Shown piece after piece: positions 52,143 to 60,286 of a stretch of 64,000 nt of DNA (position 1 is its first letter; each line of letters begins with the position of its first letter). The position numbers were made by a program, and so were the translations under genes. The notes under the pieces were generated by a model. That model was not told the DNA's origin and did not search any database. It saw nothing but the letters and a program-made list of their open reading frames with translations. The stretch comes from Bacteroidales bacterium (GTDB lineage: Bacteria; Bacteroidota; Bacteroidia; Bacteroidales; UBA3824): contig JAEERW010000010.1 in assembly GCA_016286055.1 (NCBI GenBank), positions 62,001-126,000 of the forward strand, in the 5' to 3' direction.

Positions 52143-52958
52143 CTAATAAGATTCTTCAGAAGAGGGGAAAGCTCCTGATTTAACGTCACTTATATATTCA
52201 GAAACAACATTCGACATATACTGACCCAAATTTCCATACTTGCGTACAAACTTAGGCAGAGCCATATCGGTGATACCCATCATATCTTGATAAACCAGCA
52301 CCTGACCGTCGCATTCGTTGCCAGCACCTATGCCGATAGTGGGTATGGAAAGTGTTTTGGTAACTTCGGTAGCCAGATGAGCGGGAATTTTTTCTAATAC
52401 AACCGAAAAACATCCGTAATCTTGGAGCAATTGGGCGTTTTGAAACAATTGCTGAGCCTCCTCGCTACCTTTGGCACGAAGACCGTATCCCCCAAACTTG
52501 TTGACACTCTGAGGAGTAAGGCCCAAATGACCCATAATAGGAATACCAGCCGACAAAATAGCCTTAAAAGACGCCTCAATCTCTTGTCCGCCTTCAATCT
52601 TCACAGCCTGACACCCTGTTTCTTTCATAATTCTAACAGCATTGCTGACTGCAAGATTTGCGTCGCCCTGATATGAGCCGAATGGCATATCTACAACAAC
52701 AAACGCACGTTTAACGGCGCGAACCACACTTGCGGCGTAGGTGATCATATTGTCGACAGTAACAGGCAGAGTTGTGGGATAACCAAGCATAACGTTGCCG
52801 AGCGAATCGCCCACGAGAATAACGTCGATACCCGCTGCATCAAAAATTTTAGCAGTGGAATAGTCGTAGCAGGTGAGCATCGAAATTTTTTCGCCACTAT
52901 CTTTCATCTGCTGAAGAGTTTGAGTAGTAACCTTTTTAATAATGTTGTTTTCTGACAT
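52143..52958 (-). CDS. panB: Ketopantoate hydroxymethyltransferase
   Basis: A 271-residue TIM-barrel enzyme that makes ketopantoate from 2-oxoisovalerate and methylenetetrahydrofolate, the first step of pantothenate and CoA synthesis. Motifs include MLTCYDYSTAKIFDAAGID, VGDSLGNVMLGY (metal-binding Asp), DMPFGSYQ, VKIEGG, GHLGLTPQSVNKFGGY and IGIGAGNECDGQVLV. The ATG at 52958 is preferred; the in-frame codon at 52982 overlaps the TATTTTTG -7 box (52980-52987). Linked to FKBP lipoproteins by position only. Confidence 0.95.
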   Translation of the reverse strand: MSENNIIKKVTTQTLQQMKDSGEKISMLTCYDYSTAKIFDAAGIDVILVGDSLGNVMLGYPTTLPVTVDNMITYAASVVRAVKRAFVVVDMPFGSYQGDANLAVSNAVRIMKETGCQAVKIEGGQEIEASFKAILSAGIPIMGHLGLTPQSVNKFGGYGLRAKGSEEAQQLFQNAQLLQDYGCFSVVLEKIPAHLATEVTKTLSIPTIGIGAGNECDGQVLVYQDMMGITDMALPKFVRKYGNLGQYMSNVVSEYISDVKSGAFPSSEESY

Positions 52959-52979
52959 AATATTTGCAAATTTTTTTCG

Positions 52980-52987
52980 CAAAAATA
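52980..52987 (-). promoter_or_regulatory. Putative -7 box of panB
   Basis: TATTTTTG followed by CG on the minus strand, with transcription starting near 52973. It is divergent from the promoter of the candidate small RNA. Confidence 0.45.
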
Positions 52988-53087
52988 CAAAAAAAACGAA
53001 ACATATTATCCGAATTATCGTATTAAAAAAAGTAAGTTTAATAAATAAAGAGAAAAGAAAAGGATTAACATTTTTTAACTAAAATTA

Positions 53088-53119
53088 TTTGTGAGAATAA
53101 AAGATACATTATATTTTTG
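53088..53119 (+). promoter_or_regulatory. Promoter of the candidate small RNA
   Basis: TTTG (53088-53091), 20 bases, TATTTTTG (53112-53119) followed by CA: a full match to the Bacteroidota consensus facing a region without any gene on the plus strand. Confidence 0.65.
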
Positions 53120-53125
53120 CATCGT

Positions 53126-53229
53126 AATAGAAGAAAGGGATAAATTTTAAGTATGTTTTTTTCATAATATAAAGGTTTAGGTTAATAATTAGCTAAGGGG
53201 AACAATGTGAATTGTTCTCCTTTTTTTTT
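53126..53229 (+). ncRNA. Candidate small RNA with its own promoter and terminator
   Basis: Between a consensus promoter and a strong terminator lie about 100 transcribed bases. The only ATG frame is four codons long (53153), so a protein product is unlikely. The terminator stem AGGGGAACAAT/ATTGTTCTCCT (53196-53206 with 53211-53221) has 11 bp with one G-U, a GTGA loop and T9. The body is AT-rich with no other strong helix. It is divergent from panB and convergent with nadC. I do not recognise the family; expression is not shown. Confidence 0.5.
53196..53229 (+). terminator. Strong terminator of the candidate small RNA
   Basis: An 11-bp stem with a GTGA tetraloop (53207-53210) followed by nine T. 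No plus-strand gene lies upstream within 2 kb that it could serve. Confidence 0.85.
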
Positions 53230-53254
53230 GTACATATATCAAAACCATTTTTAT

Positions 53255-53283
53255 AAAAAAAGGGCGCACAATATGTACGCCCC
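53255..53283 (-). terminator. Terminator of nadC
   Basis: Minus strand: GGGCGTACA and TGTGCGCCC (53283-53262) form a nearly perfect stem with a short loop, followed by a T-run (53261-53255). Confidence 0.8.
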
Positions 53284-53309
53284 GATGAAAAATTATTCTG
53301 ATAAAATAT

Positions 53310-54149
53310 TTACACAGCTTTCAAACTCATATCTAGACTCTTAATCTGGTGAGTGAGTGCGCCAACAGATATAAAGTCAACACCTGCGAGAGCATAATCG
53401 CGAAGGTTTTCGAGTGTGATTCCGCCCGACGATTCGGTTTCAAAACGACCGCCGATAAGTTCCACAGCTTTTTTAGTGTCTTCCACATTGAAATTATCGA
53501 GCATGATACGGCGCACGCCTCCCACTTCGAGCACCTGACGGATTTCGTCAAAGTTGCGTGTTTCGATTTCGATATCAAGATTCTTACCCTTGGCCTTGCA
53601 ATAGTTTTGCGCGGCAACGATAGCGTTTTTGATACCACCGGCAAAGTCCACATGGTTGTCTTTGATAAGAATCATGTCGAACAAACCGATACGGTGGTTG
53701 CAGCCTCCGCCAATTTTCACAGCCTCTTTTTCGAGAAGGCGCATACCGGGAGTGGTTTTGCGAGTGTCGAGCACCTTTGTTTTTAGGTCAGCGATTTTAG
53801 CAGCATAAATGTGTGTTTGAGTTGCCACGCCGCTAAGACGCTGCATAAAGTTGAGCACAAGACGTTCGGCCTGCAAAATTGATATTACACGACCCGACAC
53901 TGTGAAAGCGATATCGCCTTTTTTAACCTCAGTGCCGTCTTTGAGAAAGAGATCCACTTTCAAGTCTTTGTCGATAATTTTGAAAATCTCCAAAGCCACG
54001 TCGATACCGGCAAGGATACCGTCTTGTTTGATAATTAGTTTCGCCTTTCCCTGCGCATCGGCGGGAATAGTAGAGAGCGAAGTATGGTCGCCATCGCCAA
54101 GGTCTTCGGCAATAGCTATCTTTATAAGGTCGTCTACAAGTTGATGCAT
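53310..54149 (-). CDS. nadC: Nicotinate-nucleotide pyrophosphorylase (quinolinate phosphoribosyltransferase)
   Basis: A 279-residue enzyme that makes nicotinate mononucleotide from quinolinate and PRPP in de novo NAD synthesis. Typical segments are EDLGDGDHTSLSTIPADAQGKA (about 15-36), LNFMQRLSGVATQTHIY, LDTRKTTPGMRLLEKEAVKIGGGCNHRIGLFDMILIKDNH (about 131-170, active-site Arg, Lys and His residues), IEIETRNFDE and the late SGGITLENLRDYA with VDFISVGALTH. It has its own promoter at 54176-54204 and terminator at 53255-53283. Confidence 0.96.
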   Translation of the reverse strand: MHQLVDDLIKIAIAEDLGDGDHTSLSTIPADAQGKAKLIIKQDGILAGIDVALEIFKIIDKDLKVDLFLKDGTEVKKGDIAFTVSGRVISILQAERLVLNFMQRLSGVATQTHIYAAKIADLKTKVLDTRKTTPGMRLLEKEAVKIGGGCNHRIGLFDMILIKDNHVDFAGGIKNAIVAAQNYCKAKGKNLDIEIETRNFDEIRQVLEVGGVRRIMLDNFNVEDTKKAVELIGGRFETESSGGITLENLRDYALAGVDFISVGALTHQIKSLDMSLKAV

Positions 54150-54175
54150 TTATTTAGTATTTAAAAATTCAAGTG

Positions 54176-54204
54176 CAAAATTAACAAAAAAACTATTCCG
54201 ACAA
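54176..54204 (-). promoter_or_regulatory. Promoter of nadC
   Basis: Minus strand: TTG (54204-54202), 18 bases, TAATTTTG (54183-54176). It overlaps the 3' end of the preceding gene, which stops at 54193. Confidence 0.55.
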
Positions 54205-54546
54205 CATTACTTTGAAACTTCTTCCAGCCACAACCACCACAAAAACTCCACTCTTGTTAAGGTGAATTTCACAACGTGAGGTAGATGACTTCATTTGTCG
54301 TACAATTAATTCTTTAAACGCAGGGTGAAGAGTTTCCATATCCAGCTCTCCATCACCATAACCCACAAGATTGTTGCCGTGCATAATTTCCCAACCGTGA
54401 GAATACTGATACACAATTACATTACCATTTTGATAAATGGGATTAGATTGTGCAAAAAGATTATTAGTGCCAAACATTATCATCATCGCCGTTAGAATAA
54501 ATATAATACGGCATTTAGGCAGGTCATTACAAATGTCTGTTCTCAT
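54193..54546 (-). CDS. Small exported protein of unknown function
   Basis: A 117-residue protein with a signal peptide (hydrophobic IIFILTAMMIMFGTNNL, cleavage near FAQS at residue 34). The mature ~84 residues read as two beta-hairpins around NVIVYQYSHGWEIMHGNNLVGYGDGELD and end GVFVVVVAGRSFKVMLSE. The segment Gly-Trp-x-Ile then LVGYGDGELD and HPAFKELI faintly resembles C10 (streptopain-like) propeptides, which is a weak hint only. It lies between nadC and folC on the same strand. Confidence 0.6.
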   Translation of the reverse strand: MRTDICNDLPKCRIIFILTAMMIMFGTNNLFAQSNPIYQNGNVIVYQYSHGWEIMHGNNLVGYGDGELDMETLHPAFKELIVRQMKSSTSRCEIHLNKSGVFVVVVAGRSFKVMLSE

Positions 54547-54577
54547 AATTATATATTTTAGGTTTATACAAAAAAGG

Positions 54578-55876
54578 TTATTTCAATATCTCTGCAACTA
54601 CATAGTTGCTTCCGCCGAGAAAAATGAAATCATTTTGGGCAGAATCTTTTTTAGCAGCAGCAAATCCTTCGGTTACTGATGAATATACTCGTCCCGAAAG
54701 CCCATAATGATCTGCCATTTCGCACAATTGTGCAGCAGGTAAGGCGCGTTTGGTGTTGGCATTAACAAAATAATATACCGCATTTTTAGGTAACAGTTTC
54801 AAAATAGAAGAAATATCTTTATCTTCTACAAAACCGATTACCATACGCAAGGTATTATAGGTTTGAGAGTTTAACTGCTCAGCTACATATTGTATTCCGG
54901 CTGGATTATGACCTGTATCGCAAACAGTAAGCGGATTATTATCAATTACTTGCCAACGTCCAAAAAATCCTGTATTGCGGTTTACGTGTTCAAATCCATC
55001 GTAGATATTTTGCTCGGTAAGGTTAATACCCAATTTTTTAAGCTGTTCAGCCGCAGCAATTGCAGTAACAATGTTTTTTTGTTGATATACACCAAGTTGA
55101 GCGCATCTGATACCACGATATACAGGTTCGCCACAGCAAAAAACATTAAACAACTGCACGCCATCGGGCGAAATTTGTCCTGTCGAAGCCGACAACTTAT
55201 TGGAAGCCAAAATAATAGGAGCTTCCATCTGTTCTGCCTTGTCGAGAAAAACGGGATTGGTGCGCGAATCGCTCTCCCCTACTACCACAGGCACGCCACG
55301 CTTGATAATTCCAGCTTTTTCGCCAGCAATTTCTCTGAGAGTGGAACCCAAAAATTGAGTGTGATCCAAGGCAATATTGGTAATTACCGAAAGTATAGGC
55401 GTAATAATGTTGGTGCTATCAAGTCGTCCGCCCATTCCCACCTCAATAATGGCGATGTCCACTTTTTTTACGCGGAAATATTCAAAAGCCATAGCGGAGG
55501 TAAGCTCAAAAAAAGTGGGGCGAAGCGATACAAACTGCTCACAATATCGATTTACAAAATCTGTTACAAAACTGGCTTCTATTTTTTCACCGTTAACGCG
55601 TATACGTTCTTTAAAATCAACAATATGCGGTGAAGTAAACAGACCTGTGCGGTAACCCGCCTCTTGTAAAACTGAGGCCAAAAAGTTTGACACCGACCCC
55701 TTGCCGTTTGTTCCAGCAATATGCACGGTTTTGTAAGTACGGTGGGGGAAACCGAAAACAGAGTCAATCGACTTGGCGGTTTCTAACCCAGGTTTGTAAG
55801 CACTACCTCCAGTTTTTTCAAACACGGGCAACTGTGTAAACAGATAGTTTTCTGCCTCTTGATATGTAAGGTTCAT
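54578..55876 (-). CDS. folC: Folylpolyglutamate / dihydrofolate synthase
   Basis: A 432-residue Mur-ligase-like enzyme that adds glutamate to dihydropteroate and to folates. The ATP loop HIAGTNGKGSVSNFLASVL (about 52-70) and RTGLFTSPHIVDFKERIRVNG (about 76-96) are the classic folate-ligase signatures. IIEVGMGGRLDSTNI (about 142-156) holds the metal-binding residues, and DTGHNPAGIQ is the C-terminal domain motif. In line with genes of central metabolism nearby but no folate operon. Confidence 0.95.
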   Translation of the reverse strand: MNLTYQEAENYLFTQLPVFEKTGGSAYKPGLETAKSIDSVFGFPHRTYKTVHIAGTNGKGSVSNFLASVLQEAGYRTGLFTSPHIVDFKERIRVNGEKIEASFVTDFVNRYCEQFVSLRPTFFELTSAMAFEYFRVKKVDIAIIEVGMGGRLDSTNIITPILSVITNIALDHTQFLGSTLREIAGEKAGIIKRGVPVVVGESDSRTNPVFLDKAEQMEAPIILASNKLSASTGQISPDGVQLFNVFCCGEPVYRGIRCAQLGVYQQKNIVTAIAAAEQLKKLGINLTEQNIYDGFEHVNRNTGFFGRWQVIDNNPLTVCDTGHNPAGIQYVAEQLNSQTYNTLRMVIGFVEDKDISSILKLLPKNAVYYFVNANTKRALPAAQLCEMADHYGLSGRVYSSVTEGFAAAKKDSAQNDFIFLGGSNYVVAEILK

Positions 55877-55888
55877 ATTTGCAACAAT

Positions 55889-56584
55889 TTAATCCACAAA
55901 AGGTTCAAGTAGTTTTGCTCCAAGTTTTTCAAGAGGTTTTGATGGTAAGGTTGACCATTTTTCCTTTTCATCGCTCTCTTCAAACATATTGTAGGTGATA
56001 GTCTGTTTTTTGTGGGTTAAATAGTTTTCGCTAACTTTTTCTGCCTCGCCGCTGTAACGCGAAAACGAACCGTAATCTTTGCCAATAAGAAAGAAATCAC
56101 CGTTTTGATAGCGGAAAACATACTCAGTATTAGGCACATCGGCACCACCTGCCGAACAGAAAATACCAACAGAAATGCGTATTACTCCTTTGGCATTAAC
56201 TGTATAACTAAATTCATGCATACAATTTTCGTTATCTTCGTCGTCGCACGGAAGAACCTTACTGTATTCTTTAAAGCGTTTAAGTTTGCCATCAGCTTGT
56301 CCGAAATAGATGGCAAGAACACGCTGGTTGAAATTATACACATAACCATCCTCTTCACGAGTGCGCATATGAACCGGGTCCTTGGGCAAGGCAACTACCA
56401 AAAGGTCGTTAATACCATCTTTATTAAAATCACCTTCCACTTTGTCAACATCTGAATCGATATTGAGCGAAGACTCACCTTCCCAAAACTCTGGAAAGAG
56501 ATTTGCAGCAAAACCTTTTTGAGCGTTAACTGAGGTTGAAAACATTGCAGCGCAAATGGTTGCGGCTAAGATTTTTTTGAACAT
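55889..56584 (-). CDS. Exported protein with one FG-GAP/EF-hand-like calcium loop
   Basis: A 231-residue protein with a signal peptide ending SVNAQ (about residue 22). GDFNKDGINDLLVVAL (about 51-66) is a calcium-binding loop of the FG-GAP or dockerin type. Strands such as FNQRVLAIYFGQADGKLKRFKEY and YVFRYQNGDFFLIGKDYGSFSRYSG follow. I recall similar exported proteins in Bacteroidota without known role. The ATG at 56584 (MFKKILAAT) starts the signal peptide; an in-frame start at 56629 would add a non-signal extension. It ends 12 bases before folC. Confidence 0.7.
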   Translation of the reverse strand: MFKKILAATICAAMFSTSVNAQKGFAANLFPEFWEGESSLNIDSDVDKVEGDFNKDGINDLLVVALPKDPVHMRTREEDGYVYNFNQRVLAIYFGQADGKLKRFKEYSKVLPCDDEDNENCMHEFSYTVNAKGVIRISVGIFCSAGGADVPNTEYVFRYQNGDFFLIGKDYGSFSRYSGEAEKVSENYLTHKKQTITYNMFEESDEKEKWSTLPSKPLEKLGAKLLEPFVD

Positions 56585-56663
56585 ATTTTTTAGTCCGTTA
56601 ATAATTAATGATTCAAAGTTAATAAACATAACGGAAATAAAGCAAAAATCGCACCGATTATTT

Positions 56664-58127
56664 TCAACTTGCGTATTTTAACTTGGTTTCAATCTCGTCG
56701 TAGATGGCTTTCAACTGCTTGTCGGTTTGAAGCAGGTCTGCCACGGTTTTACAAGCGTGCAACACAGTGGAATGATCGCGGTTTCCAATCTGCATGCCAA
56801 TTACCGACAACGAACTGTTGGTGAGTTTTTTAGCAAAATACATAGCCAGCTGGCGTGCGAGCACAATCTCACGTTTACGGCTCTTGGTGTTGAGCACGTC
56901 GGGATTCATTCTAAAATGTCCGCATACCACCTTTAATATATAGTCGAGCGTAAGGTCGTACTTGGGTTTGCGGATAATTTTTTCAAGAATGTTGCGAGCC
57001 AGATCAAGAGTTATCTCCTTGTGGTTGAGCGTACTCTGGGCAAGAACTGAGATTAGTGCGCCTTCGAGTTCGCGAACGTTGGAAACAACCATTTGCGCAA
57101 TGTATTCGAGCACCTCTTCTGAAATATCCATACCGTCGTTGTATGCCTTTTTGCGAAGGATATTAAGACGTGTCTGATAGTCGGGAATAGTGATTTCGGC
57201 CACGAGTCCCCACTTGAAACGGCTTAGCAGACGTTTAGAAAGACCTTTGAGTTCCGACGGGTCTTTGTCGCAAGTGAGTATTATCTGCTTGCCATTCTGT
57301 TGCAACTGATTGAAAATGTGGAAGAAAGTATCCTGTGTACTCTGCTTACCGGCAAACTCTTGAACGTCGTCGATGATAAGCACGTCGAGCATCTGGTAAA
57401 AATGGATAAAATCGTTCCTATTGTTGCTTCTTACAGCATCGCAATACTGTGTTTGAAACTTGTTGGCTGATACATAGAGCACCAATTTGTCGGGATAAGC
57501 ATTTTTAATGCTATTACCGATAGCCTGGGCAAGATGAGTTTTGCCCAGACCGCTATCTCCGTGTATAAGCAGCGGATTATAAGGGGTTTTGCTAAGTCGA
57601 GACACAATAGCCTCTCCAGCACTTCGACCCAAACGGTTGCAATCGCCTTCCACAAAATTGTCGATAGTGTAGTTGGGATTCAACTGCGGGTTGATGTTAA
57701 TTTTCTTGATGCCCGGAATAATGTAGGGACCAAGCTGTGGCTGCTGAGGAGAGTTGTGAGGCTGTTGCAGAGGTTGCTGCTGAGGAGCCGAATACTGCGA
57801 CTGAGCATTACCAGGAACAGTGTAAGTACCTGGAACACGACCGGGGACAGGACGAGAAGGTGTCTTGTTTCCACTATCAACCAAAACACGGTACTCCAGC
57901 TTGGCGTCGGAACCAAGGGTACGTTTGAGCACAATGCTGAGGATGTCGATGTATTGCTCTTCGATGTATTCGTAAAAAAACGGAGATGGAACCTGAATTG
58001 TCAATAAATTTTTATCAACTTTCAGGGGGATAATGGGCATAAACCAAGTTTTGTAGCTGAGAGCAGGTACATTATCCTTGATAAATTCCAAGCATTTATT
58101 CCATATTTCCTTTGCAGAGAGATCCAT
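56664..58127 (-). CDS. dnaA: Chromosomal replication initiator DnaA
   Basis: A 487-residue initiator ATPase. Domain I (about 1-80) has WNKCLEFIKDNVPALSYKTWFMPI. Domain II (about 85-150) is an unusually Pro/Gln-rich linker. Domain III is AAA+: HGDSGLGKTHLAQAIGNSI (Walker A), DVLIIDDVQEFAGK (Walker B) and SRFKWGLVAEI (arginine finger region). Domain IV carries the signature NRDHSTVLHACKTV (about 451-464) that reads DnaA boxes. The ATG at 58127 gives the usual N-terminus; an open frame reaches 58259, but its extension is basic, low-complexity sequence. The 417-base region upstream may hold regulatory or origin sites. Confidence 0.95.
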   Translation of the reverse strand: MDLSAKEIWNKCLEFIKDNVPALSYKTWFMPIIPLKVDKNLLTIQVPSPFFYEYIEEQYIDILSIVLKRTLGSDAKLEYRVLVDSGNKTPSRPVPGRVPGTYTVPGNAQSQYSAPQQQPLQQPHNSPQQPQLGPYIIPGIKKININPQLNPNYTIDNFVEGDCNRLGRSAGEAIVSRLSKTPYNPLLIHGDSGLGKTHLAQAIGNSIKNAYPDKLVLYVSANKFQTQYCDAVRSNNRNDFIHFYQMLDVLIIDDVQEFAGKQSTQDTFFHIFNQLQQNGKQIILTCDKDPSELKGLSKRLLSRFKWGLVAEITIPDYQTRLNILRKKAYNDGMDISEEVLEYIAQMVVSNVRELEGALISVLAQSTLNHKEITLDLARNILEKIIRKPKYDLTLDYILKVVCGHFRMNPDVLNTKSRKREIVLARQLAMYFAKKLTNSSLSVIGMQIGNRDHSTVLHACKTVADLLQTDKQLKAIYDEIETKLKYAS

Positions 58128-58544
58128 TGTAAAAAATATTTGTTTTTTCCTTGTACGCTTTGTTTTGAATTTTGCTGTAAAGTTTGATAAAATTTTCGAG
58201 AAAAAAAAATCTATTTTGACACCTTTTTTTTTGTTTTGTTTTATCGGTGTAATTATCAACGGTTTAGTTTTAAAAAATTTTTTAATTTTTTTTAATTAAC
58301 TGATAATCAGTATCAAATGTGCTAAATAATTGTTAATAACTTGTTTACAACCTAGATTTTGCCCTGCCAAAAAATGTAAAGTATTATGTATGTTAATAAC
58401 TTGTTAATTCTGCTTTATAAAATTGTGTAGCGGGGATATTCGGCAAAAAATACCAAAAAACATTTTTCAAACTTGATTGGAAATTTTGTTTTATAAGGTT
58501 TACAAAGTGATAAATAATTATCATTTTTGGGCATATTTACCCAC
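58128..58544. other. AT-rich dnaA upstream region with repeated TGTTAATAACTTGTT; possible origin or DnaA control region
   Basis: No gene seen. TGTTAATAACTTGTT occurs exactly at 58331-58345 and 58391-58405, 60 bases apart. Each copy contains TTATTAACA on the minus strand, one mismatch from the DnaA box TTATNCACA. Other symmetric elements are CTGATAATCAG (near 58300) and TGATAA-ATAA-TTATCA (58508-58523). The surroundings are strongly AT-rich. This could be dnaA autoregulation or part of oriC; no full-consensus DnaA box cluster is visible. Confidence 0.4.
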
Positions 58545-59036
58545 TCAACGGGGTAATTCACATATCTCTAATCCAGATACTTCGCCTTTGTGGATATTAA
58601 AACGCAACGCTGTACGCACTGAATGAAAGCCCTGAATGCCGGCAGCCCCTGGATTCATTACAAGCATCCCATATTTTTTGTCATATATCACTCGCAGAAT
58701 GTGACTGTGACCGCATACGAATATCTTGGGTGGATCGCATTTTAAGAGGTCTTTAACAAGTGTAGAGTAGTGGGCTGGGTAACCTCCGATGTGAGTCATA
58801 TATATGTCGGTATCTTCAATGTAAAAGCGCTGACTCATAGGATAAACGAGTCGTGTGGATTGGTCGTCGATATTTCCACTTACGGCAATAAGGGGTTTGA
58901 ACGATGCTATCTTGTCGGCGAGAGCGAGCGAACCTATATCGCCTGCATGCCAAATCTGTTGGCATGGCTCCAAAAAATTGAAAATCTTTTCGTCGAGATG
59001 TCCGTGCGTGTCGGAGATTAATCCTATGGTTGTCAT
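58545..59036 (-). CDS. YfcE/MJ0936-family phosphodiesterase
   Basis: A 163-residue calcineurin-fold metallophosphoesterase. The metal motifs are all present: GLISDTHGHLD (residues 4-14), HAGDIGS (35-41), VSGNIDD (about 53-59), CGHSHIL (about 112-118) and NPGAAG (about 131-136). The family hydrolyses phosphodiesters; the natural substrate is not known. Its ATG overlaps the xseA stop by one base (TAATG), so translation is coupled. Confidence 0.92.
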   Translation of the reverse strand: MTTIGLISDTHGHLDEKIFNFLEPCQQIWHAGDIGSLALADKIASFKPLIAVSGNIDDQSTRLVYPMSQRFYIEDTDIYMTHIGGYPAHYSTLVKDLLKCDPPKIFVCGHSHILRVIYDKKYGMLVMNPGAAGIQGFHSVRTALRFNIHKGEVSGLEICELPR

Positions 59037-60286
59037 TAATGATTGTCGGTATTGGTTACGGTTGATTCGGCTGCGCCATTGAAGAATACTGTGGTAATGG
59101 TGTCGCCTTTCGAGAGCATCGATGCGTTCATTACCGGCTTACCGTTGTGCATAGTATATGAATATCCTTTGCGCAGAATGTTGGTAGGATTGTTCAACTC
59201 AATCTGAGCGTTTAATGATTCAACCTGAATCTGCCGTTCGTTAACTTTGCTATGCATTTTCATTCCTATGGAGCGGACAGTGGTGTTGAGGCGGTTGCGG
59301 TTGCGCTGTATACAAAGGCGCATATTGGCAACAATATTATGCTCGATACGGTCGAGGAGAGTCTGTTTGCGCAATATATAATTGTGCAAAGCGTTTTTGA
59401 TGCGCGAAACCTGATCGTCGACCATACGCTCACATTGCTCAGCACGGTCGATAATAAACTGAGCTACTGCGGTGGGAGTTTTAAGCGCTGTGTTAGCCAC
59501 TATGTCGGCCACCGATTCGTCTCGTTCGTGCCCTATGCCTGTAATCACGGGCAAGGGTATCTGGCAGAGATGAAGACAGAGGAGATATTTGTCGAAACAG
59601 CTAAGGTCGGCCTTGCTGCCGCCGCCACGTATCAATGCTATGCAGTCGAACTTGTTGGCATGACGCGATATACGCTCAAGTTGATGAATAATAGAATTTT
59701 CAGCCTCGGTGCCCTGCATAGAGGCTTCAAAAAGGTATGTAAAGAACTTATATCCGCGAGGATTGTTGTTGAGCTGGTTTACAAAATCACCATAGCCAGC
59801 AGCCTGCGACGAAGATATTACAGCAATATTTTTAACCAACAATGGCAAAGCGAGATCCTTATTCATATCAATAACGCCATCGGAGGAGAGCTTGTCGATG
59901 GTGGCTTTGCGCTGAAGTGCCATTTCGCCTAAAGTGTATTCGGGAGTAATACCTGTGATATTCACGCTCATACCATAAACCTCGTGAAAAGTTACTTGTC
60001 CGCACGCCATAATCTTGATACCTGCTCTAAGAGGCTCACCAGTAACACTTTCGAAATAAGGTTTTATCATACGGAATGTACCAGCCCAAATGGTAGCACG
60101 GAGTTGAGCAATGATATTGTCACCGTCGTCGGATTTTTCAATAAGATCGATGTAGCAATGGCCAGTACGATTAACCGAAATTGCATTGATTTCGGCCACA
60201 AAATATACCGTATCGGCAAATGAAGAGTTTATGGTGTCTTTAATCAGCCGATTTAGCTGGTTGAGAGTTAACACTGGTTGCGACAT
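59036..60286 (-). CDS. xseA: Exodeoxyribonuclease VII large subunit
   Basis: A 416-residue catalytic subunit of exonuclease VII, which degrades single-stranded DNA from both ends. An N-terminal OB-fold (about 1-100; TVYFVAEINAISVNRTGHCYIDLIEK) is followed by the catalytic region with LIRGGGSKADLSCFDKYLL, PVITGIGHERDESVADIVANTALKTPTAVAQFI and a long coiled coil (about 285-360). The small subunit XseB is not adjacent: the next gene downstream is the phosphodiesterase and the next upstream is DivIC-like. Confidence 0.94.
   Translation of the reverse strand: MSQPVLTLNQLNRLIKDTINSSFADTVYFVAEINAISVNRTGHCYIDLIEKSDDGDNIIAQLRATIWAGTFRMIKPYFESVTGEPLRAGIKIMACGQVTFHEVYGMSVNITGITPEYTLGEMALQRKATIDKLSSDGVIDMNKDLALPLLVKNIAVISSSQAAGYGDFVNQLNNNPRGYKFFTYLFEASMQGTEAENSIIHQLERISRHANKFDCIALIRGGGSKADLSCFDKYLLCLHLCQIPLPVITGIGHERDESVADIVANTALKTPTAVAQFIIDRAEQCERMVDDQVSRIKNALHNYILRKQTLLDRIEHNIVANMRLCIQRNRNRLNTTVRSIGMKMHSKVNERQIQVESLNAQIELNNPTNILRKGYSYTMHNGKPVMNASMLSKGDTITTVFFNGAAESTVTNTDNH

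Noticed and set aside
54890-55633. Plus-strand open frame of 247 codons inside folC.
   Set aside because: It is the shadow of a complete folC with all signature motifs.
57737-57840. Possible microsatellite (repeated CTG/TTG-type triplets).
   Set aside because: The triplets encode the Pro/Gln-rich DnaA linker and are not a regular tandem repeat.
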